Of a DNA stretch of 64,000 nt, positions 23,053-34,637 are shown in pieces. Origin of the DNA: Maylandia zebra. Lineage: Eukaryota; Chordata; Actinopteri; Cichliformes; Cichlidae. The notes beneath the pieces were generated by a model. It was not told the DNA's origin and searched no databases. It was given only the letters and a program-made list of their open reading frames with translations. The stretch is taken from positions 26,402,529 to 26,466,528 of the forward strand of contig NC_135185.1 in the NCBI RefSeq assembly GCF_041146795.1, in the 5' to 3' direction. The position numbers and the translations under genes are program-made. How positions within the stretch are numbered: the first letter of the stretch is position 1; each line of letters starts with the position of its first letter.

Positions 23053-26000
23053 ATTCTTTATTAAAGTATTCTGCAGAGAGTTATTCCCGAAAAGCTTCAT
23101 GGTCGGTCTTCTCGTCTCACAGCAAAAAGATTATGGGTCCTGTTCAGGATGTACCCTTCCACTCACCTTATGATAAGCTGACATAGGCCACAGTTATAGG
23201 CACAGTTTATTCTGGCTTTCAGTGGAAGTGAATGGTTGTGACTCAATTTATTAGGCGTGCGAAACAAATTCATCTTTGCAGCAGTATCAGAAAATTACTT
23301 AGGAGGATATGTTTCATTTATCTCACGCTTACATTTTCTCGCTCTTCACATCAGTTTCCAAACTGGCAGCTCAAAGGTTGCAATCAAACATCAGAGAAAA
23401 AAATCTATGTTGAGTTTTAGCTTAATGTATTCTCAGGTATTTAATGCTAAAAATTAGGCTAAATGAGCAACTCTTTTAGGACCAAAGTCTTGTTTTGTAG
23501 TGCCTAAAGCACCTTGAGACGACCGTGGACCCATTCTGATTTGAGAAAGAATGAGCCTTGATTGTGTACAAATACTTTTTATACATTTGTACACAAATAT
23601 AAATAAAAGGTAAAAGGTAAAAGTTGATATTGGGTTTGTGGGTTGTCTGCTTTGCATAGACCATGTCGTTGTTTATAATGTATAATCACAAAATGTCTAA
23701 ATGTACTGACACTTTAGACAAACAAAGAGTAAAATAAGGAAGAAAGGGGGCTAAAAGTTCGGTATTTGCAAGAAAATTGTGACGCATGGATGTTAACGGT
23801 CTTTAAATGGAGCCTGCTAACAAAATGTAACCTGTACACTCTTTTAAAGGACTCTTTTAAGTCTGTAAGCAGTCCTGGTTTATTCCTGTTTGATCTAGCG
23901 CAAGCAGAGTCAGTGCACATCCTGCATTCTGAGAATTTTATTGCACATTCAGAGGCTTCAGCAGCTCCATTAAGCATCTGCTCACAAGTTTAAATAGTTG
24001 CCTAACTATAGAGGTTGAGACAACCACAAACAATTTGCTATTTTGGTGTTTCCTAATCTTCCTGTTCTTTGTTTGTGAAATTGCTAACGCCCACCAGGTC
24101 ATCACTGCAGGGCGCCAGCAGGTCTCATATATTTGACTGCAACGCCCCCTGGTGGCTGATTACAGTAGAAACAACCGTTTGAGGTGAGGCGAAGAACACA
24201 CAATGAAGGACAGGCTGTGGGAGAGCCAGAGATTAATTATACACAGAAAGTGAAAACAGGTGAATGAGGAAGAAACAAGCTTAATCTTAAAAATAGAGAG
24301 GGTGTCTTTCTCCCAAATTGAAACTGGGAGCTGGTTCCAGAGAAAAGCAGCTTGAAACCCGAAGGCTCCCATTCTAATTTTTAGGAACCACAAAAAAGTC
24401 AGGAGTCTGAAAGAGGAGTGCTCTGAGAGAGCATCACTCTGAACTGTTTCTAATTTTAGAGATACTGTCGAAATGCAAGAAGGCAGTCCTACACATTTGT
24501 TTAATATGCGCATTGAAGGGGATATCCTGGTCAAAAAAATTCCTTACAGTGCACTAGGTATCTGCTTTGACACCATATTTGCTAAAAAACAATATGGTAA
24601 ATGGCCTGTATTTGTATAGCACTTTTACTAGTCCCTAAGGACCACAAAGCACTTTACACATCCAGTCATCCACACACACATTCACACACTGGTGATGGCA
24701 GCTACATTGTAGCCACAGCCACCCTGGGGCGCACTGACAGAGGCAAGGCTGCCGGACACTGGCGCCACCGGGCCCTCTGACCACCACCAGTAGGCAATAA
24801 GGTGCAATGTCTTGCCCAAGGACACAATGACCGAAAACGTCCAAGCCGGGGCTCGAACTGGCAACCTTCCGATTACAAGGCGAACGCCCAAATCTTGAAC
24901 CACGATTGCCCCAATGACCTCATAGGAGGCCATCTGGGCCCTTCTGTCTTTAAGCCATAAGTCTAACTAATCAATGAATGCCATCGGATGTCATGGCAAG
25001 AAAAAGGTGGGTGGAAATGTATACTATGCCTTGTAATTGTACTGCCTAAGACAAGTAAGATCAATGTAAATAGTACAGAACTGGTCCTAGCACAGAACCC
25101 TGTGGAACTCCATAGTTAACCTTTGTGTGTGAAGAAGATTCGCCTTTTCACAAAAACTGTTCGGAAATTCTGATTTATTCCACTGCAGTGCAGCACCTTA
25201 GATTCTGATTGGCTACTCTGATAACCCCCAATTAAAACCTTAATATCTTCAGCACGGACACCTCCTCCATCTGCCCTTTGGTTGGAGCTACTGCCAAATG
25301 TTTAATGTTCTCAACAAAACAAAATAGGAACTCACAAACTGTGCAAAACTTAACTGTCATAACTGACAAAGTGTCTGTTTTGAGCTCATGTTTTCTGAAC
25401 TGATATTTACTGATACTGATATTTTCAGTGGTCACATTGATTAGTTCCACAGCTTGACTGCTTGCTTTTTACCTCATTGTTTGCACAGGATCTGGACTAC
25501 CTGCTCAGCACTAAGCAACACACAGTTGCTTATGAGCAGAGTGAAAAAGTTAAAGAGCCATTCACCGTGTGCTTCCTGTATTTATCACATATTTCTATAT
25601 TTATGCACTTTTAAAAGAATTTGAAGGGGGTTCATGCGGATACATGCATTTTTTTCATTCAGATTAGTTTTTCAATTCTTTCACATCGTGTCATTTCGCA
25701 CATACGCTGCATCTCTGACTCACAAATGTATATGCAGATGTACAAAATGACAGCACCTGCTGTCAGCAGCAATAAGACGACTTCTTGTAAAGTTTTTTTC
25801 TTTTCATAAATTTGCCAAGTGTGCATTTAAAAGAAGGCACGTACATCATGTGCTTGAATAGGTGTGATGCAGGAAGGTGGTGGTGGTCTGTGTTTCCTTT
25901 TCAGCTGTTGACCCATAAAACCCTCATGGATACATAAACCTTTACAATCAAAATACAGTACATATTTAAATTATGCATGTGGGCAAATATGAAAAGTGGT

Positions 26001-26412
26001 ATGTGGTGTGAGAGGTCCAACATGCACCCTAGTAGTGATTGATGGTGGTGGTGTGGAGACCGAGACCTCGAAAAGCTTTGACGTTGAAAAGAAAAGCCTG
26101 ACAATACCACCTTGGGAATTTTTAATTTAAAACTTAACTAAGACCATCAAGAAAGAATTAACAGCTGGATGTGGTTCAGATCATTAAGAAGCTGAATGTT
26201 ATTAAAAATGTTGATCTGCAGGGCCCTGGGTTCAGATTGCAAACATGCTGGGCGTCAAAGATGGCTTTATGAGATTTGCAAATAATTGCATTCTGTTTAA
26301 GGGTCACATATGTAGTAAAATAAGCCCTGATACAGTTGACAAACAATCTCCATAAGCTGAAAAGAGAATAAAAGGCCCACAAAACAGCTGTGATGAAACA
26401 GCGTGGACAACT
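23053..26412. other. intergenic, stac to NK-lysin cluster
   Basis: No gene is supported. 24185-24540 reads like a common fish repeat tail (ctggttccagagaaaagcag, aaggctcccattctaa). A second dispersed repeat is at 24598-24913. From about 25400 the sequence is the left part of the duplicated NK-lysin unit and is repeated at about 37990 (ctgctcagca, then ttttcagctgtt). Confidence 0.55.
24598..24913. repeat. dispersed teleost repeat (GTATTTGTATAGCAC type)
   Basis: Begins atggcctgtatttgtatagc and ends with cgaactggcaaccttccgat and cacgattgcccc. This combination is a very common dispersed repeat in teleosts. The open frames across it (24635-24933) are by-products. Its element class is not assigned here. 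Confidence 0.65.
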
Positions 26413-27955
26413 ATGAGTCCTGCCATCACCATCGGCCTTTTCTTGCTCTCCACAAGTAAGAAAAGCATCAATATTTACTAAACCTTAATGATAATTCAGC
26501 TACTTTTCTAAAGCATGTTCTATTTCTTAGCTTTTGTTGAGTCATGGAAGTCTCTGAAGGTCCAAACTGTACAGAAGCATTTTCCACAGCAGTTATGACG
26601 ACATGAAAACAAGAAAGATGACCACAACAAAGACCACAAAGAGGAGGTGAGAAAGCTAAAACTTCCTCTGCAGAGATAGTGACTCACTGACATGTGAGCA
26701 CATTGCATTTATTATATTCATCCAAACGAGTGCTTTTTTATTTTGAAAGCGTTTTTTTTAGCTGAGACTTTTAGCTTATTATGCAAGTAAAGCAGGCTAA
26801 AAGATCTCAAAAAGCCACACATGATGTGATCTAAAGAAATTACTAAGAAACAACAAAGTCATCAATATCTATAAGTCTGGAACAAGTTACTATTTCTATG
26901 GCTTTGGGACTCTGGTGAACTACAGAGAGAACTGTTATCCACAAATGGGAAAAGAGGTGAGAAAACTTCCCAGGAGTGGCTGGCCTACCAAAATTACTCC
27001 AAGAATGTACCAATGACTCATCCGGGAGGTCAATGAAGAACCCAGAACAACATCTAAAGAACTGCAGGCCTCACTTGACTCAGCTGAGGTCAGACTTTAT
27101 GATTCAACAAAAAGAAATAGTGAAAAGACAAAAGCTGAATTTTCTGGAAGGTTTAAATTTGGCTACATCCGGCATAAAACTAACACACTATTTCTTAAAA
27201 AGAACATCATACATGGTGGTGGTAGTGTAATAGACTGGGGCTGCTTTGTTGGTTCAGGACCTGGACAATCATCAGTTCATATCCTGAAACTCAGGTATGC
27301 CTACGTCTGATGTGAAAAATTAATTGCCCCCTAAACCTAATAACCAGTTCTTCAACAAGACCTGCAATCAAGTATTTGTGATAACTGACCCACTCATCTT
27401 TGAAGAATTCCTTTAATTCCGGCCCATTGGAGGGTTTCTGAGGGTTTAATCACCAATTAATATTAATATTAGACAAAAAAAAACAAAGTAAATACAAAAT
27501 ACAGTTTTTAAATGATGATTTCATTTATTTTACTGTATCTTGTTTGTATAAATAAAATTATTTTGGAGAAATCCATCTCTCATAATTCCTGTAAATCTCA
27601 GTAAATATGCCACAAGTCAGTAGTGCTTTTACTTTCTGCTTTATCACTTCTATAGTTTTGTTGTTTTACAGTTTATATACATGCAAATAAATAAGTTATT
27701 TTGGCGTAACCTTGAAGAAACCCATAGTGAATCTGCTAATTTACTATTTTAAATGTATTTACTTAAAGAACAAAATGAGGAGGCCTTTAATGTGCCAGCG
27801 AGTGGCAGACTTCTGAAGCTGGGCTAATGAAGGATCTTAAAAACGGTAAAAAATCAAGTTGATCAATGTCTTAACAAACAACCACTCTGCCCGGACCATA
27901 TGTGCTAATCTGAAACTCTGTAAGCATTTCATCGTCGCACAGTTTAGTTGGACAT
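26413..27955 (+). pseudogene. NK-lysin type A pseudogene (A1)
   Basis: Exon 1 (26413-26455) encodes MSPAITIGLFLLST as in intact A2. Exon 2 (from about 26533) follows A2 but runs into an in-frame TGA (codon after FPQQL, near 26597). The exon that carries the first two cysteines in A2 (ATTCTGTGGGATG) is not found; its expected place holds Tc1-like debris. The last exon is recognisable at 27767-27955 (gatcttaaaaacggtaaaaa, tgctaatctgaaactctg) but has deletions and stops. The TATA box seen ahead of A2 (gtataaaagg) is gaataaaagg here. Dead copy of the type A gene within duplicated unit 1. Confidence 0.88.
26840..27535 (+). mobile_element. scrambled Tc1-like transposon remnant in A1
   Basis: 26840-27300 reads forward as a Tc1-like transposase fragment (cttcccaggagtggctggcc, gaacaacatctaaagaactg, atggtggtggtagtgta). 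27310-27430 is the transposase 3' end in reverse orientation (attgccccctaaacctaata), and 27470-27530 is a displaced, inverted piece of the 3' untranslated end. Intact type A gene A2 carries Tc1-like pieces in the equivalent intron, so the insertion may predate the unit duplication. Confidence 0.75.
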
Positions 27956-29439
27956 CTGCATATTGAGCATTTCCACCCCTAAAACAAATCTACTAGCACT
28001 TACGCTACTCTCATGGGGCCCAAACTGTTTGCGGACCTTTGACTGATGAAAGTTCTCCACAAGTTGTATGACTATTTGACCATCTTTGAGTCATTTATTC
28101 ATTCTGCAGTGCCGTGGGATGCTGTTGTGTTAGTGGGGAATTACAGATGCATGCTGTGTAAGCAACATGCAGCAGTTGTTCATTTTAGGTAGTCAGTGGT
28201 GAGCTATGTGTACATATTGTGTTTGCACATTACATTTTAAAACTGAAGCTGGAACTTGATTCACAGGGAGTGAATCTTATGCAACCTACCACAGACAAAC
28301 GAATGTTTGCAGGTGCAGCAGCCGCAGCAGTCTCTGTGGGTGTGCAAGATACATTCTTTATCAACTCAATCTAACAGCCAGTCCAAACAGACAGAAACAT
28401 CTGAGATAATGACACTAAATCAGCCCTTTGCATCCATCAGAAACAGGACAGTATAGTTACTTTCTATTTATCATTGCAAAATTAGTTTTTATTTCTGCGA
28501 TGTCATTAATTTTCCTATGCGTATGCTTGGACATAACTTTGAATAAAGGTCATTAACCCACACAGGTTCCATCTGGAAGTTGACTCCTCTTCTTCTTGCT
28601 AAGAAAATTGAGGTATGCATACTTTTTTCATACACTTCCTTTCTTCCTATCAACAAGCTGCTAATGAACCCTTGTTCTTTCTCACCTTTGATCACTGACA
28701 GAAATTTCGAAAGTCCACTTGGGCAGCTTTGAGTCACCACACCGGACACAAATACCTTTATAACGTCAAACATTACGTTGGAGGAAGTTATTCGTTTAGA
28801 GGCAAGATGAGAATATGTATGCACACAGTTATGATTACCCCTGTACACATCAGTGTTGGATTTATTTATTTATTTTATATGACTGCAAAACTGGCAAATA
28901 TCTAAACCCACATTCATGGATCAGTTATGGGTAAAATTACATATATATAATATATACCATTAATCAGTGGCTACATGGCAGGGGCTTTACCAATAAGTCA
29001 GAAACACTGTGAAATACAAGTCAAAAAGCACTAACAATACCACATCTATATATTATATTATAGTAAATTTATAATCAGTTTTCTCTGAAATTCTACTGTT
29101 AACCAGTCACAAAAACCTCTAAAGTGATGTGAGAACATTGTGCATAAAAGCATCGCCCTGCTCTAAATGTGGACAACACACTAGCTGTTATTAGATTTTG
29201 CAAAACTTAACTAAATAAACTCGATAAAGATGGTCATATAAACATTAATATTCAAATAAGAGATAAAATATTGCCCCAAGATGCCATTGCCTTTTATGTT
29301 AATAAGGGAGTGCACTGACTGACTAAAAAAGACAAATCCAAATATGTAGGTTGTTGCGGTGATGTGTATATTTTCTGCTCTGTGGTAACTGGGTTTGAAT
29401 TTCAGAAATGTACATGTGCAACCCATGCACCTTTTCCTA

Positions 29440-29446
29440 TATAAAA
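29440..29446 (+). promoter_or_regulatory. TATA box of NK-lysin B1
   Basis: TATAAAA within cctatataaaagc, 47 bp before the B1 ATG (29493). The homologous site before B3 reads tgtttaaaag (near 42740), a weaker match. Confidence 0.6.
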
Positions 29447-29492
29447 GCATCTATAACCACAGATACTCAGGCATCATCTCTCACTGGCTGCG

Positions 29493-32400
29493 ATGGAAAC
29501 ATCTTCACTCCTCCTTCTGTGCCTTGTGGCAGCATTTTCAGGTGTGTACCTTAACACTTGTTTGCATGAGAGTGGATATGAAACTGCAAAATCACCGATG
29601 TGTCTTTATGACTTAAATTGTAATTTGGCATTTCTACTTGTTTGAATCGCAGTCCGTGCTGTCCATGGACGGACCTTAGAGGTCAGCATCGATGATGAAG
29701 AGGACGTGGACATCGAAGTTTCGATGGGGGCAAGTGGTTAATGTTACCGCTTTAAAGAACTGAGCTTGCACTTTGAATATCAGGGGTGGCACTTCACGGT
29801 CTCAGTGAAAAATCTGAACTTTTTCATTTCAACTTAATTTCTAAGTCAACCTGACTAAACAAAAAATAAGACTTATGATCAGTAATGGTAGAAGTATTCA
29901 GAGTTTACCTAAGTAAAAAAAAAAGATTCCTGGCACAAGTGAATACAGTGAATTTAAAAGTGAACTTAGTAAAAGAGAAAGAGAAACAAAGAATAAATAT
30001 ATTAATAATAGTTTCACCAAGTAGGGTCCATTGTCTCAGTGACTTATCAAACTACTTTTGCACTTGGGATGGAGATGCAGGGTACACTGGTCAGACAGCC
30101 AATCATCATCATCATGTGAATGCCACAGAGACACAGAGAAACATTCACTCTCACATCCATGCCTTTATTAAAAACGTATTTTATATTTTTATACATCATT
30201 ATTATTAATAAACAGCAGTACACATACAGTATATCACAAATATACAGATACAGTTGTGGTCAGAGGTTTGGATACACTCATCTTCGGCATGAATATCCGG
30301 GATTTTTTTTTTTTTTAAGGATTCCTTTGAACTGATTTTTTTTTTCACCATGGTGCCGAAATTGAAAGATATATGTTGTTTAATGATTCCAACCTGGAAA
30401 AAGTACTACTATAATTAACGTCTTATTTAGAGCCACCAATAACCCTAACATGCATGGGTGTGTCTTATATTTGCAGCTTCCAGGAAAGTGCTGGGCTTGC
30501 AAGTGGATTTTAAACAAGATGAAGAAATTTGCAGGACCAAACGCCACTGCAGAGGTAAAATGTCTGATAGAGTACCTGCAGCAGTTAACGGCATCATTCA
30601 GTCAGAACAGTAATGCAAGTTTTACTTTCACAGAGCCTGAAGTCAAAGTTGCTCTCTATCTGCGATGAAATTGGACTCTTAAAACCTTTGTGCCGCAAAT
30701 TTGTGAAGGTGCACCTGGAAGAATTGATCGAGGAACTCACGACAACTGATGATGTGAGGACCATCTGTGTCAACACGGGAGCATGCAAGTAAGTTCCCAC
30801 TATTTTGTCTTGTTGATCTGAAACCACATAGTTTAAATCAGGGTTGATCTGAATGGTTTCTGCAGTATTGCAGAATTTTAGAGATAGCTATGGGACCAAA
30901 GTAGCAGTTTATAAGTAGGAGCCCTAAAAAAAACAGACCAGCGTGAATTTTGAAGTGCTGGCTTGTTTATGGGAAATAGAAGACACAGAAATATCCATGC
31001 AAAATAATCTATGCATCTAAGTCCCAGAATAAATAAATATCTCTCCGTGTCCAGTTCAGGTTTTTCTGTCATGTGTTACCGCGCCAGATCCGCGGAAACC
31101 TCTGGCAGTTACTTGAAGGTTCCGTAACTGACGCGTAGCCGGCAACAGCTTACTATACAGGTCAACTCCGCTAGCAAAAAGATCGAAGGAGGCGTAGGAA
31201 ACTGCTTCACCGAACTTTATTTCTTCTCCAAGGCACGAACACCGCGTACAGTGGGCTGAAACAGTTTACTCACAGCGAGCATCGCCGACACAACTCTGGC
31301 TGTCGAGGGAGTTATTATATTCCTTTTATTTATTTTCTTTTCGTCTCTTCTGTAGCTAACCGTTACTTTTTTCCCCCTTCTCCGCTCTCTCTCTCTACAC
31401 ACACCCACCAGGCAGTCCCGCTACACACATCCCGAATACATTTCCCATCAGGCTTCATCCTTAAAGGGCCATGCCTGTAACACATGCTAACCATCATCAG
31501 CTCCTTTGCGGTTAATCTAGATTTCTTCTGTCTGCTACACTTGCAGAATGACTGGTTGGGAACGTTCAGTAGCACTTCAGTGGGTTACCAATACAATTAC
31601 AATGAAAGCGTTACTGTCGATACTTTCAAAGAGAGCGCAGTGACAAGATTGCCTCCAACAGGTGTGAACTTCTTAGAGAAAAAGACTTTTGCAGCTGACC
31701 GTGTTGCATATGCATTTCAGATAGTTTTGGGAGGAGAATATTTAAATTAAGTGCACAAACAGATTTAATAACGTTTGCGACATGAAATCTACTAATCTTT
31801 GCGCTGATATTTCACGCCGGAAAGGGGAGGTTAAGGTATTTTGCTCTTAAATTTGAAGGCGTCTGGATGAAAAAAAAAAAAATATAGCACAGCTTTTATA
31901 AATAACCCGGAAAACTGACCACTCTTATGCGCGCTATTTGGGGATCACATGTGTAAAATCAAATGTTGGCTTGAGTCCTTGCGGAACAGAGATTAAAGTG
32001 AAGTGCTACCAGAAGTGTGAATCATTTCATTATCTCTGGGACGTGAGTTGATCCAACAGTCTCAGGTTAACAGCGTCGGGTTTTCAACGCTAGGGTCTCC
32101 ACGCGGCACAACTTGGCCAAATCCTCATTCAGACTCACAGTAGATGTTATCCACAAGGACCGAAGCTGGACACAATCACATTAAAATAAAAATTTTAAAA
32201 AGGCATCTGTTCCCAACGTGCTCGGTAGTCTCTTCACTCACAGGCTCGTACGTTCGTGCGTTCTCCCCCCCTCTACTTCCACCAGCGAGTGGCTGTCTCT
32301 GGTAAATTTGATAAAGGGACAATACACCAAATAGAAGCGTGCAAAATAACAACAGCAATGTTATTTATGAGTGCAAAATACAATTCACATTAGATTATAT

Positions 32401-32658
32401 TAAAGTGGGTTACAGTTCATTTTCAGAAATGTCTCAGCAGTGTTTACTTCACTTTGTTACAACTTTAACTTGATAAATGCTAAATACATAGGCTAGCTTC
32501 AACATGCAAACATACCCTAATATTATCTGTAATAGCTCATTATATGTTTTTAATGTTTCTGTTTGTTTTGATTTGCTCTCTTTAGCCCAAAGGAGGTGGA
32601 CCTGTTTTTTTATCCAGAGAAGGGAGCTCCACGCATTGACGTTAAGGAGTTTCACTGA
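29493..32658 (+). CDS. NK-lysin-like saposin-fold antimicrobial protein, type B, copy B1
   Basis: Exons: 29493-29541, 29653-29736, 30477-30554 (or 30484-30554), 30634-30788 and 32586-32658 (TGA at 32656). Signal peptide METSSLLLLCLVAAFS, acidic pro-segment (SIDDEEDVDIE), then a saposin-B domain with six cysteines (CWAC, SICDE, PLCRK, TICVN, GACN), as in granulysin and NK-lysin. These are secreted or granule proteins that bind and disrupt microbial membranes. Exon 2 lacks two G residues at its end relative to B3 (AGTGGTTAA against AGTGGGGTTAG). With the usual acceptor at 30477 the frame is lost and stops early in exon 4. With the next AG, 7 bp further (exon from 30484), it is restored to give 143 residues. 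Intron 4 is enlarged to about 1.8 kb by a solo LTR and other inserts. AATAAA at 32852. Either spliced by the rescue site or a young pseudogene. Confidence 0.82.
31074..31482. mobile_element. solo LTR in intron 4 of NK-lysin B1
   Basis: 409 bp with inverted ends TGTTAC...GTAACA. It is flanked by CATG on both sides (31070-31073 and 31483-31486), a 4-bp target duplication. The equivalent introns of B2 (about 240 bp) and B3 (about 190 bp) lack it. Family not identified; a Ty3/gypsy or ERV-type LTR would fit. Confidence 0.75.
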
Positions 32659-33590
32659 CTTCATCTGCACGAATACAATCCACAACGGCTTTGGAAAAAA
32701 CAATCAACAAGTCATCCCAGTCGCATTTGCCAATAATTAACCAATTAGTTTCTTCTTCTGCTTTCTTTTCAAACGGCATCAATTTACCTTTATTTCCTTT
32801 GCAATGCCATACGTTCAATTTCTTTATCTGTATCTATGCACTGGTATCACAAATAAACCGCTGAAATCATCACATTGACTCTGTTTTGTTGTTGTTATTG
32901 TTGTTGTTTTCCAAACCAAACTTCAGAGTAGCCACTCTGATCAGAGATATGAATGCCAGCACTGTCGCTATGAAGCAGCAGCACTTCAATAAAGTCATGC
33001 ACATAAATTTTAAACAATTCTTCAGGGGGGACTTTGTTGAAACCTTTAATCCTGTAAAGAAATCCATGTAATGATCATTTAAATATTAAGAGGAAAAGCA
33101 TTCATTAATTCATTCAGCCCATCAGGCTTCACCATAACAGGATGCTGGTGTGTGCTGCTAATATCCTCAGCCAAAGACCATTATTTCTTCTTGGTGTGGC
33201 ATGTGTCAGTGAAAATGATGACTTAGTGAGCTGTCTGTGTCGTTCTTGAACATTTCGCCAGCAAATAACTTTGCATGAAAAAACTAAAAATAAATAACCG
33301 ATCATGGGTCAAGTGTCTAACCAGAGAAAAAAACAGAACCCACATTCTATGCAAAGTCTCGATCGTAGATAAGTTTTGTGTAGCTCAAACTAAAGATTCC
33401 CACACTGTGCTCATCATCAACAGTAGCATCATTTTACTTTGCTTAGAGCTAACTAGCTTTAAAAAAAAAAATAACATCAGGTTAATAAATGATCAGTGTG
33501 TAAGAACAAGTAAAGAACTCGCTGTTCAGTTCAGCTCATTGAAGTTAGTTATAGTGCTGTAGTAAAAGGTTGGAGCACACTTGCTTTCAG
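32659..33590. other. spacer downstream of B1
   Basis: The first 400 bp are the B1 3' flank. The same text (agtagccactctgatcagag, gatatgaatgccagcactgt) follows B2 and B3. A GTT-rich microsatellite lies at 32884-32910. From about 33100 no gene or repeat was recognised. Confidence 0.5.
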
Positions 33591-33594
33591 AACT

Positions 33595-33815
33595 GTCTTC
33601 ACACTTTGTGACAGAGATTCAACAAGGTGCTGGAAACATTTCTCAGAGATTTTGGTCCATATTGGGGGTGACTGCTGCAGATATGTTAGCAGCATATCTA
33701 TCTGTGTGATTGAGATCTGATGACTGTGACTTCCAATACAATGAACTCATTGTCATGTTTAATAAACCAGTTTGAGATTCATGACATGGTGCGTTATCCT
33801 GCATCATCAGAGGCT
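33595..33815 (-). mobile_element. Tc1-like transposase fragment
   Basis: The minus strand encodes MMQDNAPCHESQTGLL followed by a degraded SQSSDLN, the hallmark DNAPCH and SQSPDLNP region of Tc1-like transposases. Only the C-terminal part remains, with frame damage. It abuts the stac-derived fragment on its right. Confidence 0.7.
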
Positions 33816-34290
33816 GCACTTCCCACAATGCTGTCCAGGGCATGTTAGGACTACGAGGAGAATTAAAGTAAGCAACCCCTGTAGAGATTTAACCACCAAA
33901 CACAAAATGATACTATGACCCACTCACTCTCCAGCCTTTCAGTCCCAAGGAAAGCTGTTTGGGAATCTTCAGAGCAGGAATGCAAATACATTATGCTAAT
34001 TTTCCTGTTGACAAAAACGTATTTATTCCTTAAAAAACACCCACATTCCCTGTCATTAATGATCAGTTTTATAATCATTTAGAAAAAGATGCACTGTATA
34101 TCCCATCAGCAGCAGCTTCATCAGAGTGGCAAGTGGAAAGAAGAGATGCTTCATGCCCTGCAACACTCTGCAGATGATCAGAGGCAAATGTTCAGAAAAA
34201 TGAGGACAGAGATGAGAGAGGGGGAGGCAGCATCAGCCAGGTCAGAAGAAATGACTACAAGTGAGGGAGTTCACCATGTGAGGAACTTTT
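33816..34290 (+). pseudogene. decayed duplicate of the last stac intron part and last stac exon
   Basis: 33830-33980 matches the stac intron at 21231-21400 (tcccacaatgctgtccaggg, taaccaccaaacacaaaatg, tatgacccactcactctc). 34110-34190 matches the final stac exon: SFIRVASGKKRCFMPCNTLQMI against GFIRVESGKKRGFVPCDVLEII. Similarity continues into the stac 3'UTR (ttcagaaaaatgagga against ttcagagaaatgaaga). The stop codon TGA is AGA here and an intron block is missing, so this is not a working exon. It places a piece of the neighbouring gene inside the NK-lysin cluster. Confidence 0.9.
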
Positions 34291-34637
34291 CGTTGATCTT
34301 TCACTCCAGATTATTAAGCTATCTTAATCTACCAGATAAAGGGTGGGTCCTGTGGTGTGCAGTTTATCTGAGACTGCAGTCCCCAATGCACATGTGATGT
34401 TCATCCTCACATGACTAAACAAAAAATAAGACTTATGATCAGTAATGGTAGAAGTATTCAGAGTTTACCTAAGTAAAAAAAAAAAGATCCCTGGCACAAG
34501 TGAATACAGTGAATTTAAAAGTGAACTTAGTAAAAGAGAAAGAGAAACAAAGAATAAATATATTAATAATAGTATCAGCAAGTAGGGTCCATTGTCTCAG
34601 TGACTTATCAAACTACTTTTGCACTTGGGATGGAGAT

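Larger units (their letters stand above)
25400..33100 (+). repeat. segmental duplication, unit 1 (A1 + B1)
   Basis: Order: shared left flank, type A NK-lysin (A1), shared spacer (28560-28850), type B NK-lysin (B1), shared 3' flank. The same order and wording recur at about 37990-44500. Paired landmarks are ctacctgctcagca (25499 and 38080), the A-gene start (26413 and 40271), cacaggttccat (28560 and 42044), ctaaatgtggacaacacacta (29162 and 42580) and the B-gene start (29493 and 42792). Confidence 0.8.

Noticed and set aside
24635-24933. Open frames on the minus strand in a GC-richer patch
   Set aside because: The patch is a common dispersed fish repeat.
30349-30415. Short open frame with a good start context (caccATGG) in B1 intron 2, repeated at 35410 in B2
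   Set aside because: Ends after about 20 codons, has no splice donor in frame and no likely function.
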